From assembly GCF_003129605.1 (NCBI RefSeq), contig NZ_QBDX01000001.1:186001-250000 (forward strand): 64,000 nucleotides of DNA, in the 5' to 3' direction. Shown piece by piece: positions 45,142 to 53,443 of this stretch. Numbering within the stretch: position 1 is the first letter of the stretch; each line of letters begins with the position of its first letter. A program made the translations under genes and the position numbers. The notes under the pieces are model-generated. The model was given only the letters and a program-made list of their open reading frames with translations. It did no database searches and was not told the DNA's origin. This stretch comes from Hyphobacterium indicum (GTDB lineage: Bacteria; Pseudomonadota; Alphaproteobacteria; Caulobacterales; Maricaulaceae).

Positions 45142-46296
45142 TTAGCCGTTAAAACTGCGGACCGCATCAATGATCTGGTCCTGCGTATCTTCGTCGAGAT
45201 AGGGGTGCATTGGCAGGGACATGACGCGTTCCGCTTTTTCTTCCGAGACCGGAAGACCGCCCGGGCCGAGCGGGTAACGGGAATAGATGTCCTGCTTGTG
45301 AATCGGGATCGGATAATAAACTGCCGTCGGCACGCCTTTTCCTTTCAGGTGAGCCTGAAGGCCGGCGCGATTTTCGTGCTCCAGCGTATATTGGGCCCAG
45401 ACTGAGACGCCGCCATCAATGACAAAAGGCACCGATGCAACATGGTCCGCCAGATGCTCGTTATAGCGCGCAGCAATGCGGTTCCGGGCCTCGATCTCGT
45501 CAGCGAAAATCGCCAGTTTCTCGATCAGGATCGCGGCCTGGATCGTATCGAGCCTGGAATTCATTCCGATCCGCATATTGAGATATTTCGGATCGTGTTC
45601 GAATGACCGGCCTTCGATATCCGACTGCGTGGCCTTTCCGTGAACGCGCAAAGAATCCATGATTTCCGCAGTTTCGTCATCATTGGTCAGAACCGCACCG
45701 CCATCTCCATAACAGCCCAGAGGCTTGGCCGGAAAGAAAGAGGTCGTCACCGCATCGGCCCAATGGCCCGGATGCTTGCCGTGAATGGTGCAGCCAAAGC
45801 CCTGCGCGGAATCGGCGATCAGCTTCAGACCGTGTTTCTTGGCAATGGCCGAAATCGCCGGGTAATCGGCGGGCTGACCGAATAGATCAACGGCGATGAT
45901 GACTTTCGGGGTCAGCTTGCCTTCAGCCTTGACCGCTTCGATTGAGGCTTCGAGGTGCGCCGGGTCCATATTGTAGGTCCGTGGGTCGATATCGACAAAG
46001 ACCGGTGAGGCGCCGAGCCACGGAACGACTTCGCCGGTCGCGGCGAAAGTGAAGGACGGGCAGAACACCGCGTCGCCGGGGCGGATGTCCCAAGCCATTA
46101 GCGGCAATGCAATGGCCTCGGTCCCATTGGCACAGCCCAGCGCATGTTTGGTGTTCGAGAACTCGGCCATCTGGGCTTCGAAAGTCTTCACTTCCGGTCC
46201 CATGATGTATTTGCCGTCTTCGATCACTTTCATGACGGCGGCATTGATCTTGTCTGCGATACGGGCCCGTTGGGCCTGGAGGTCGATGAATTGCAT
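45142..46296 (-). CDS. DegT/DnrJ/EryC1 sugar aminotransferase, WbpE-like
   Basis: 384 residues. Start MQFIDLQAQRARIADKIN and the glycine-rich part ALGCANGTEAIALPLMAW match PLP-dependent sugar aminotransferases. The PLP lysine is in TSFFPAKPLGCYGDGGAV. In the neighbouring-gene setting it probably aminates the 3-keto sugar made by the WbpB-like enzyme, giving UDP-GlcNAc(3NH2)A. Only 12 bases separate it from the WbpA-like gene. An in-frame start 22 codons earlier has no similarity and is rejected. Confidence 0.9.
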   Translation of the reverse strand: MQFIDLQAQRARIADKINAAVMKVIEDGKYIMGPEVKTFEAQMAEFSNTKHALGCANGTEAIALPLMAWDIRPGDAVFCPSFTFAATGEVVPWLGASPVFVDIDPRTYNMDPAHLEASIEAVKAEGKLTPKVIIAVDLFGQPADYPAISAIAKKHGLKLIADSAQGFGCTIHGKHPGHWADAVTTSFFPAKPLGCYGDGGAVLTNDDETAEIMDSLRVHGKATQSDIEGRSFEHDPKYLNMRIGMNSRLDTIQAAILIEKLAIFADEIEARNRIAARYNEHLADHVASVPFVIDGGVSVWAQYTLEHENRAGLQAHLKGKGVPTAVYYPIPIHKQDIYSRYPLGPGGLPVSEEKAERVMSLPMHPYLDEDTQDQIIDAVRSFNG

Positions 46297-46376
46297 GGCG
46301 GTCTCGCCTTTGTCCTGTTCTGGTTTCGCGGGCCTTTTGACGTGTAAACCCGCTGAATTCAACTCACTTTTCGTGA

Positions 46377-47327
46377 CTATGCCGCCTTACCCTTGATCAG
46401 CACGTCCAGCACCCGCAATGCCTCGTCTGCATCAGTGAGCGGCGGATGCTTGCCAGCACAGGCCTCGAGGAAATGGCGGCATTCGGTCTGGAGGGGCTCG
46501 TCATCGCCATATACCAGGGGCTCCCACTCGGCTTTTGACGGCACGGGCTCGCGGCCTGACGTGTCGATTGTGTGCCGATAGAGGCGCAGTTTTTCGGCGC
46601 CCTGAGCTGAATCCTCGAAGACCGCCATACCGGTTTCACCGACAACGATCAGGCGGTGTTCCTTGAAAGGGTGCAGCCAGGTGGCCAGCACATGGGCCCG
46701 TCCGCCGCCAGCAAAGGTCATGTCCAGCCGGCATTCATCTTCAATACCCTCGGTGATATAGGCTCCGCCCATGCCGCGCACGCTTTCGGGCGCTCCGCCA
46801 AACAGGGCGAGCAGCATCGATACATCATGCGGCGCAAAGCTCCAGAGCGCATTCTCCTCAACCCGGAATTTGCCCAGTGAGCAGCGGTGAGAATAGGCGT
46901 AACGCAGCTTTCCGAGCCCCCCATCCAGCACAAAATTGCGGAGCGCGACGAAAGCCGGGTGGTACTGCAACAGGTGGCCGACCATCAGCGTCTTGCCGGC
47001 CTTTTCGGCGGCGGCCTTCATCCGCTCTCCGTCTTCCATGGTCAGTGCGATCGGCTTCTCGACGAAGACATGCTTGCCATTATCATAGGCCTTGATCGCC
47101 AGATCGGCATGCAGCTCGGCGGGCGCCGAAATCACAACACCATCTATTTCGGCGGACGCAATCGCCTCATCGAATGACAGGGCGGGGACACCATATTCCT
47201 GTGCAAATTTCTCTGCGGTCGGAGCATGCGGATCGACCACGGCAGCCAGGGCGCCCAGCTCCGCAAAATTACGGACATGATTCTTGCCCCAATGGCCGCA
47301 GCCAATCACCGCTATCTTCACACTCAT
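46377..47327 (-). CDS. Gfo/Idh/MocA family oxidoreductase, WbpB-like
   Basis: 316 residues. The Rossmann start KIAVIGCGHWGKNHVRNFAE, the motif HVFVEKPIALTMEDGERM with the conserved EKP, and the acceptor-like HRCSLGKFRVEENALW are typical. In the WbpA-B-E pathway this enzyme oxidises the 3-OH of UDP-GlcNAcA and passes electrons through a tightly bound NAD. ATG 47327 is preceded by GGGGG. Upstream is a 294-base region that may hold its promoter. A WbpD-like acetyltransferase gene is not in the window. Confidence 0.9.
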   Translation of the reverse strand: MSVKIAVIGCGHWGKNHVRNFAELGALAAVVDPHAPTAEKFAQEYGVPALSFDEAIASAEIDGVVISAPAELHADLAIKAYDNGKHVFVEKPIALTMEDGERMKAAAEKAGKTLMVGHLLQYHPAFVALRNFVLDGGLGKLRYAYSHRCSLGKFRVEENALWSFAPHDVSMLLALFGGAPESVRGMGGAYITEGIEDECRLDMTFAGGGRAHVLATWLHPFKEHRLIVVGETGMAVFEDSAQGAEKLRLYRHTIDTSGREPVPSKAEWEPLVYGDDEPLQTECRHFLEACAGKHPPLTDADEALRVLDVLIKGKAA

Positions 47328-47621
47328 GCAAGCCCCCGGATTTCGTCGCCTCGGAATAGTTATTGCGGCGCACCAATTTGCCGGGCTTATAGCAGGCTGT
47401 TTGTGACGGTAAAGCGAAGCTTGTGTGACTACTGCAACACATGACCGATAATCACGCTGATCTGGCGCCAATTGACATGATCAACACAACCAAAGGCAAT
47501 CAGATCAGATAGTTTCGGGTCCGGCAAGCGCGCCGGTCGGGGTTGAAAGGCGTCAGTTTTGCATTCTGGATGGAGGAAATTGAACGGGGGGTCGAATTAT
47601 GTTTGCCGGCATCATTTCCCG
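47328..47621 (-). other. Intergenic region between polysaccharide gene groups
   Basis: 294 bases without a recognised gene, AT-richer than the flanks. It probably holds the promoter of the WbpB-like gene. A small inverted repeat (CCGGC-GCGCTT-GCCGG on the minus strand) has no T-run, so it is not a clear terminator of the upstream glycosyltransferase operon. Confidence 0.4.
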
Positions 47622-49517
47622 TCAGGGAAGCGTCAAATTGAAGGCCTTTTCCAATGACCTTTTTTCCTCTGGTGAGGCGGGGGTCAGCGCCGCGTGCAGA
47701 GCTGATGCGACCGCCTCGGGCGCAAAAGTCGCGATCTTCGTTAATGCGGAGAGATGAAAATACTCATCTGAAGTCGAACGGAAAATCGCGACCTTGTCCT
47801 CGACGCTCCAGACAAACTGTGTGCTGTGACCAAATAGCTGGATCGGCCAGCACCGGGACAGGTCCAGACGAATATCTCCGGCAATACCGTCTCGTAGCCG
47901 GGGTTCAACATTATCCTGCCAGTCGGTGTCACTAGGGTCGTTCACGCTCCCGGCGGGCACCGGCCTGCCTTCCAGAATGATATTGTCTTGAACAAGGCAT
48001 ATCCGGGAATGGAACCCTTCACCGTATGGGGCCGCTCCGGACTGTGCTGCCTTGACAAGTCCGAGCAGAAGCACGGATTTGAGCAGGTCAGCGGTCAGGA
48101 TTTTCTGTCCGTACCTGTGCTCCGGATGATGCAACCAAGCTGAAAGCAGCGGCCGGAAACCCTTCACACCCACGATCAACCGCAGAGCCGCGCGGCCTTT
48201 GGCGGCTTTCATCAGCGGGTCGCCGCCTGCTTGCCTGAATATGGGGCCGACGAGAGGAGCTCGAACCAGCAATCGGGACTTCTGTTCCTGTCTTTGGATT
48301 CGGCGGCCTTCCGCCGTGTCGATATACACCGGACCGGAGCGCCTGAAAAAAAGCACCTGGTTGAATCTTTCAGTCATCATCGATTCGAAGGCTTCCGCAT
48401 TCACGCGATCTCCCCGATCAATGTCTTCGATATTTCGTTCGATGATCGCGTCGAAGTCGCGGACAAATTTCTCGGCACTGAATCGTCCGCTCTCGATAAG
48501 GTGGGCATGAGCCCTGTCTGCCATCCGCCGACAATGGGCGTGATCCCGGATCTGGCGCGCGACATCGTCGAGATTGGAATAGTCGGGTTCAACCGGAATG
48601 TAATGTTCGTCGGCATTCAGGTAGCCGCCATAATGACCTTTCACCAGCGCCATTGTGGCCCCGGTCGCGGCATATTCGAAATGGCGTGGCGAGACGGTGT
48701 CGATCGTCATTTTGCCTTCATGCGGTTTCAAAACTTTTTCGAAGACTTCCTCGAAAGTCGCATGAGGTTTTTCCGCCCGGTATTGCTGTTCGGCTTCAAT
48801 CAGCGAGCCATCCAGATCGACGATACTGGTTCCGCTCGGGGAGCCGAGCTGGACGCGTGTATCGCGCAAGAAGTCAAACCATTGCTTGCCGCTTAGCCTG
48901 TCATCTTCCTGACACGAGATATTGTGCCGCAAACCCTCGCGTTCGCACAGGGCCGTGAACTCTCGTGCAATCCTTATTTTATGCTGCCCGAGCTGGCCCA
49001 TGTAATAAATTGGGGGACGCCCGCGATAACCGACATCCCAGCGGCGCGTTCCGAATGCGCGCACTCCCGGTTTTCTAAGCTCGTCTGTGACATACCCGGT
49101 AAGATTCTGGTGTATTTCCCTCAGGCTGCGGATCCGGTTACGCGGGTAGAATTTCTTGAAATCCTTCTCTGCCGCGCAGGTAAACATGATTTCGATTCCG
49201 ACTTCATTCATGACCTTGTTGAAGACGCGCAGATACTGGAATTCATCCTGGAGGAAGAGAACCTTCAAGGCCTTGATGTTCCGGATTGCATGCTTTTGCG
49301 CATCCGTCAGTGATGGCATCCAGAAATTATGCGTGAAGACGACAACGTCGAACTTCGAGAAATCCATATCCGGATCAAATTGATAGATGAAATTGTGATA
49401 GAAGCAGCGATGTCTCGAATGGCGCGCGAACATTCCGATATGATCAAGGAATGACGGCACGCCGTTATTGCCCACTGAATTGAAAATCAGGATGTCGAGG
49501 GGCCGCTCCAAACCCAT
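47622..49517 (-). CDS. CgeB-like glycosyltransferase with unassigned C-terminal region
   Basis: 631 residues. Residues about 1-395 resemble the N-terminal module of the giant gene at 59559-62525: both have a DFDGS/DLDGS segment, an ISPRHFE/VSPRHFE motif followed by AAVGA/AATGA, and DLSNLDEA/DYSNLDDVA. This fits the CgeB/Glyco_trans_1_2 family. Residues about 400-631 have no motif I recognise. They contain a Leu-rich stretch (TADLLKSVLLLGLVKAA) and two conserved-looking Trp. No signal peptide is present. The start overlaps the stop of the upstream reductase gene by one base (TGATG). The sugar is unknown. Confidence 0.75.
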   Translation of the reverse strand: MGLERPLDILIFNSVGNNGVPSFLDHIGMFARHSRHRCFYHNFIYQFDPDMDFSKFDVVVFTHNFWMPSLTDAQKHAIRNIKALKVLFLQDEFQYLRVFNKVMNEVGIEIMFTCAAEKDFKKFYPRNRIRSLREIHQNLTGYVTDELRKPGVRAFGTRRWDVGYRGRPPIYYMGQLGQHKIRIAREFTALCEREGLRHNISCQEDDRLSGKQWFDFLRDTRVQLGSPSGTSIVDLDGSLIEAEQQYRAEKPHATFEEVFEKVLKPHEGKMTIDTVSPRHFEYAATGATMALVKGHYGGYLNADEHYIPVEPDYSNLDDVARQIRDHAHCRRMADRAHAHLIESGRFSAEKFVRDFDAIIERNIEDIDRGDRVNAEAFESMMTERFNQVLFFRRSGPVYIDTAEGRRIQRQEQKSRLLVRAPLVGPIFRQAGGDPLMKAAKGRAALRLIVGVKGFRPLLSAWLHHPEHRYGQKILTADLLKSVLLLGLVKAAQSGAAPYGEGFHSRICLVQDNIILEGRPVPAGSVNDPSDTDWQDNVEPRLRDGIAGDIRLDLSRCWPIQLFGHSTQFVWSVEDKVAIFRSTSDEYFHLSALTKIATFAPEAVASALHAALTPASPEEKRSLEKAFNLTLP

Positions 49518-50377
49518 CAGATCGCTCGCTCTCCGGTCATGGTCCGTTCCAGTCCTGTCCGCACCGGCACCATTGAATGCATGGGATATCGCGACTTCAG
49601 CCGTTCGACCGAAGCGACCAGGTCCGGGCTGTCTGCCCCCTTCAATTCGAATTTTGCAGGTTGCCCTGCAATTTCGGCGATGATCTCACTGAATGCGCGC
49701 AATGTAATGCTTTCCGGCCCCGCGATATTATAGCTCCCCTGCCAGCCATCATTGACGGCAGCGTTTACGATCCTGGCAATGTCTTCAACAAACAATGGAG
49801 AAAATACAAGTCCGTTCTGGCCGGCCAGTGTGACTGAATCACCTTTTCGGATACGGTCAATTATATTTGGAACCATCCGTTGGGTCTGACCGGGACCATA
49901 GGGAAAGAACAGCCGGAGCCGGCTGACAGCCATTTCAGAATCATAAGCCCGGGTCAGTATTTCGGCAGCCAGCTTCGTCGTGCCGTTGAGACTCGTGGGT
50001 GCCAGGGCGGCAGTCTCTTCAAGCACGCCGTCATACGGCTCATAAACAGATCCGCTTGAAATCAGGCAAAAGCGTTCGACGCCGATCTGCACCGACCAGT
50101 CGAGAAGACGGGCGGTGGACGCACAATTGATTGCAAAGGCATCCGCCGCGCCCTCCGGGAATGCGGTATAGTGGCGTGATTGGGCGGCATGGACGATGGC
50201 ATCCACCTTCGGGAATGTGCCGGGCAAGTCTGTGGCGAGGTCCCATTCGACGGTCTGCGCCGGTTGCTGCAGCCGGGATCCGGGACGGACCGCACAGACG
50301 ACGTCGTGGCTGCGGGACAGTTCACGTAGCATCCAGCCGCCCAGATATCCTGTGGCTCCAGTCAGAAGGATGCGCAT
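49517..50377 (-). CDS. Extended SDR (NAD-dependent epimerase-like), catalytic Tyr replaced
   Basis: 286 residues. The nucleotide motif MRILLTGATGYLGGWML and the Ser segment CLISSGSVYEPYD are those of extended short-chain dehydrogenases. Where YxxxK is expected the protein reads LNGTTKLAAE, with Asn131 in place of Tyr and Lys135 kept. A usual epimerase or dehydratase would need that Tyr, so the enzyme may be inactive, use another residue, or only bind. AGGAG lies 7 bases before ATG 50377. It lies between a glycosyltransferase and an AsnB-like gene in one operon. Confidence 0.82.
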   Translation of the reverse strand: MRILLTGATGYLGGWMLRELSRSHDVVCAVRPGSRLQQPAQTVEWDLATDLPGTFPKVDAIVHAAQSRHYTAFPEGAADAFAINCASTARLLDWSVQIGVERFCLISSGSVYEPYDGVLEETAALAPTSLNGTTKLAAEILTRAYDSEMAVSRLRLFFPYGPGQTQRMVPNIIDRIRKGDSVTLAGQNGLVFSPLFVEDIARIVNAAVNDGWQGSYNIAGPESITLRAFSEIIAEIAGQPAKFELKGADSPDLVASVERLKSRYPMHSMVPVRTGLERTMTGERAI

Positions 50378-50397
50378 GGCGGGCTCCTGTTTTAAGG

Positions 50398-52284
50398 TCA
50401 AGGCCCGGCCGGATCGACGAATTCGTCCATCCAGCTTTCGAGGCTGAGTAGCGACCAGATAAGAAGGCGCTTGTTCTCCGCACCGCTCATATGCGCATCG
50501 ACCAACTTGTGAACAGCGGAGGAATTCATGAATTCGTAAATCCGGCTGTTCGGATCATTCACGATACGATTCACATAATCGATACTTTCGCCCTTGAACC
50601 AGCTTGCGTCGGGCGCCGAGAAGCCTTGCTTGACGGCATTTGCGACCTCCTCTGGAATATAGCGGCTCATCAGTTTCCGCAGAATCAGCTTGCCATCTCG
50701 TGTTTTCTGAAAATGTTTCTGGGATTTGCCGGGCTGGTTCTCGTCTTCCCGCACAACTTCAGTCAGGTTTCCGAGTTTCATTCCGGTCGGCAACCGCATG
50801 GCAAAATCGACGAGGTCATTGTCGAGAAAGGGCACCCGGGTTTCGAGAGAATGGGCCATTGAAAGCTTGTCTTCCACGACAAGAAGTCCGTGCAGGAAGG
50901 TCCGCGCTTCGAAATACAGTGACTGGTTTATATAGTCTTCTGGGCTGTTGAGCTCGCTGGGCCGGTTGGCGAAGACGTCGCGGAAAATATCTGTTGGTGA
51001 AATGTGCTTGACGTCCTCCCAGACCGGTTCGAGCACATCACGCAGCTGGTCCCGATCCAGAAGGCGTTGCCAGAATCCGAAATACTTGTTGATATAATCG
51101 TCGAAATCCGAATTCACTACGGCGCGGTAATAGCGCCAGGGATAGCCGGCAAATATCTCGTCGCCGCCCGAGCCGGAAAGAACGACTTTAACGAATTTGC
51201 TGGCCAGTTGCGCTGCATAGAAATTCGGGTAGCTCTGGCCAACACGCGGTTCTTCCAGATGGCGGGCGATACGCGGCATGGCGCGTTCCATATCCCCTGC
51301 CTTCAAGACCATTTCATATTGCTCTGTCTTGAATCTGTATGACATCAGTTCGGCAGCGCGGCGTTCATCAAACGCCAATTCGACGCCCGAGGCTGAATGC
51401 AGATCAAAGCCGACGGTAAACGTCCGCATGTAAGGCAGAGTTTTGGCCGCAATTGCTGTGATTGAGCCGGAGTCCATACCACCAGAGAGATAGGAGCCCA
51501 CATCTACATCAGCGACAAGCTGGCGCGTGACCGCTTGACGGAAGAGATGATCGAGTTCTTCAAGGTAGTCATCTTCGCTGCGGGCTTCGGTCGGTTCCTG
51601 AAAACAGTAGTCCCAATAGCGCGTAATGACCGGCTCCCGGCCATCGGTTCGAACGTCCATGACCGAGCCAGCAGGCAGCATCTTCACATTGCCGAAAATC
51701 GTCCGCTCGGTGAAGAAATTTTGAAACGTCAGGTACTCAACGAGACCTTCCGCGCAGAGGTGCGCCTTGACGAAATCGCTGGCGAGAATGGCTTTTATCT
51801 CTGATCCGAAAACAAACTGGCGGTTTGCCCGGGCATAATAGAGCGGCTTTATGCCATAGCGGTCGCGGGCAAGCTGCAGGACGCGTTCCTTGCGGTCCCA
51901 AACGGCAATGGCAAACATCCCGTTGAAGCGAGACGCAGCGCCCGTGAGCCCCCATTCGTCAATGGCTTCGAGTACGACCTCCGTATCGCCCGTCGTTCGG
52001 AAAATATGCCCCTTCGCGGCCAGTACGTCACGTATTTCGGCATAATTGTAGAGTTCGCCATTATAAACCATGACGTAGCGGCCATTGGCCGAAACCATCG
52101 GCTGCAACGAGGCGTCACTGAGGTCAATGATGGATAGACGGCGGTGGGCAAGACCGCAGGCGCCTTCCACGATCTGGCCTTCACCATCCGGCCCACGGTG
52201 GATAATTGCATCCGACATGGCCTTGAGTGTGGCAAGGTCGGCGGATTCACCGTCATTGTTTATGTAGCCTGCTATGCCGCACAT
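50398..52284 (-). CDS. AsnB-like glutamine amidotransferase (second copy)
   Basis: 628 residues. Cys2 nucleophile in MCGIAGYINN, IHRGPDGEGQIVEG and NGELYNYAEI form the glutaminase. The ATP loop YLSGGMDSGSITAIA and GSGGDEIFAGYPWRYY form the synthetase half, so both active sites look intact. Its position between two SDR genes and giant glycosyltransferases argues for sugar amidation (WbpS-like) rather than asparagine synthesis. It is clearly divergent from the copy at 34827 (for example SGGMDSG against SGGLDSS), so the two are not a recent duplication. Confidence 0.88.
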   Translation of the reverse strand: MCGIAGYINNDGESADLATLKAMSDAIIHRGPDGEGQIVEGACGLAHRRLSIIDLSDASLQPMVSANGRYVMVYNGELYNYAEIRDVLAAKGHIFRTTGDTEVVLEAIDEWGLTGAASRFNGMFAIAVWDRKERVLQLARDRYGIKPLYYARANRQFVFGSEIKAILASDFVKAHLCAEGLVEYLTFQNFFTERTIFGNVKMLPAGSVMDVRTDGREPVITRYWDYCFQEPTEARSEDDYLEELDHLFRQAVTRQLVADVDVGSYLSGGMDSGSITAIAAKTLPYMRTFTVGFDLHSASGVELAFDERRAAELMSYRFKTEQYEMVLKAGDMERAMPRIARHLEEPRVGQSYPNFYAAQLASKFVKVVLSGSGGDEIFAGYPWRYYRAVVNSDFDDYINKYFGFWQRLLDRDQLRDVLEPVWEDVKHISPTDIFRDVFANRPSELNSPEDYINQSLYFEARTFLHGLLVVEDKLSMAHSLETRVPFLDNDLVDFAMRLPTGMKLGNLTEVVREDENQPGKSQKHFQKTRDGKLILRKLMSRYIPEEVANAVKQGFSAPDASWFKGESIDYVNRIVNDPNSRIYEFMNSSAVHKLVDAHMSGAENKRLLIWSLLSLESWMDEFVDPAGP

Positions 52285-52301
52285 GAGATGTCGACCGGTC
52301 C

Positions 52302-53297
52302 CTAAATCTGTGCTTTGCGCTGGCGGGACTGGACTTCCTCAATATGCGAGGCCCGCCATTCAATGAGATGGCGCAAACCTTCCTCAAGCGTCACTTCGGC
52401 GGTGAAACCTATCTCCTCGGACGCCTTTTTCGGACAACCGATTCGATTGCGGACCAGCGTTGCCTGGCTACGTTCCTTGTACTGGATTTCCTGATTGGAG
52501 CCGGTGAGATTGAGCAGCATTTCAGCCAGCTCCTTCAGCGTCGTACGCTTACCCGTGCCGACATTGTAGAACTCGTCTGTTGCGTCAGCTTTCATGGCGC
52601 ACACATTGGCGCGTCCGCAGTCGCGCACAGCGACAAAATCGAAGGCTTCGCTGCCATCTCCCAGAATAGTGGGGCCTTCGCCGCGGTCGATCGCATCGAG
52701 CATTTTCATGATCACGGCGATATAGGCGCCGCGATAATCCTGACGCGGGCCATAGACATTCATATAGCGCATGCCGGTATAGTTGAGGCCGTAACGGTGG
52801 TGATAGGCCCGGGCCATCGCTTCCCCGCATATCTTGGTTGCGCCGTAAAAATTACGGTTATTGAAGGGATGGTCCTCGGTCATCGGCTCTTCGACCGCGT
52901 CGCCATAAACCGATGCCGACGACGACCAGACCAGGCGCGAAACGCCATTTCGCACGCAGGAATCAAGTACGTTGAAAGTACCTTTGACATTCACCTCGAA
53001 AGCCGAGCGAGGATAGTCATGGCATTGCAGAAGCCACAGCGCGGCAAGGTGGAAAACGCCATCGGCATTCTTCAGGGCGCTGTCGAGAATGTCGGTATGG
53101 AGGATGTCACCGCCCACCTCATAGACCTTGACGCGCGGGTCTTTGAGCGCATCGGAAAGGTTCTCGATCGTGCCGCGGACGAAATTGTCGTAGATCACGA
53201 CCTCGCCGACATCTTCCCGGATCAGTTCATCGACCACATGCGAACCTATGAGGCCGGCACCGCCGATGACCACAAGGCGTTTGCCGCGGATATCCAT
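52302..53297 (-). CDS. NAD-dependent nucleotide-sugar epimerase/dehydratase
   Basis: 331 residues. The Rossmann motif VVIGGAGLIGSHVVDELI, SSSASVYGDAVEEPM and the intact catalytic pair in NFYGATKICGE (Tyr, Lys) identify an extended SDR. RYMNVYGPRQDYRGAYIAVI is typical of UDP-glucose or UDP-HexNAc epimerases. The precise sugar is unknown: a UDP-GlcNAc(A) 4-epimerase is plausible given the WbpA-like gene. AGGAG is ten bases before the start. The 146 bases between it and the giant gene upstream show no clear terminator. Confidence 0.88.
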   Translation of the reverse strand: MDIRGKRLVVIGGAGLIGSHVVDELIREDVGEVVIYDNFVRGTIENLSDALKDPRVKVYEVGGDILHTDILDSALKNADGVFHLAALWLLQCHDYPRSAFEVNVKGTFNVLDSCVRNGVSRLVWSSSASVYGDAVEEPMTEDHPFNNRNFYGATKICGEAMARAYHHRYGLNYTGMRYMNVYGPRQDYRGAYIAVIMKMLDAIDRGEGPTILGDGSEAFDFVAVRDCGRANVCAMKADATDEFYNVGTGKRTTLKELAEMLLNLTGSNQEIQYKERSQATLVRNRIGCPKKASEEIGFTAEVTLEEGLRHLIEWRASHIEEVQSRQRKAQI

Positions 53298-53443
53298 GCT
53301 GAATACTCCTGTTGAGAAATGGCTGGTAGGAAATGATCTCGTGAACTGGCGTCGCCAATTTGCCCCTACCGAGGGTCAGATAGCCTGTTAGGGTAAATGG
53401 ATGCAACCGCCTATCTTGGCCATTGCTGAATTAGAGGAATGAG

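Noticed and set aside
47585-47645. TTCCC-TGAC-GGGAA hairpin at the end of the CgeB-like gene as a terminator
   Set aside because: The stem is only five pairs, overlaps the stop codon and has no T-run.
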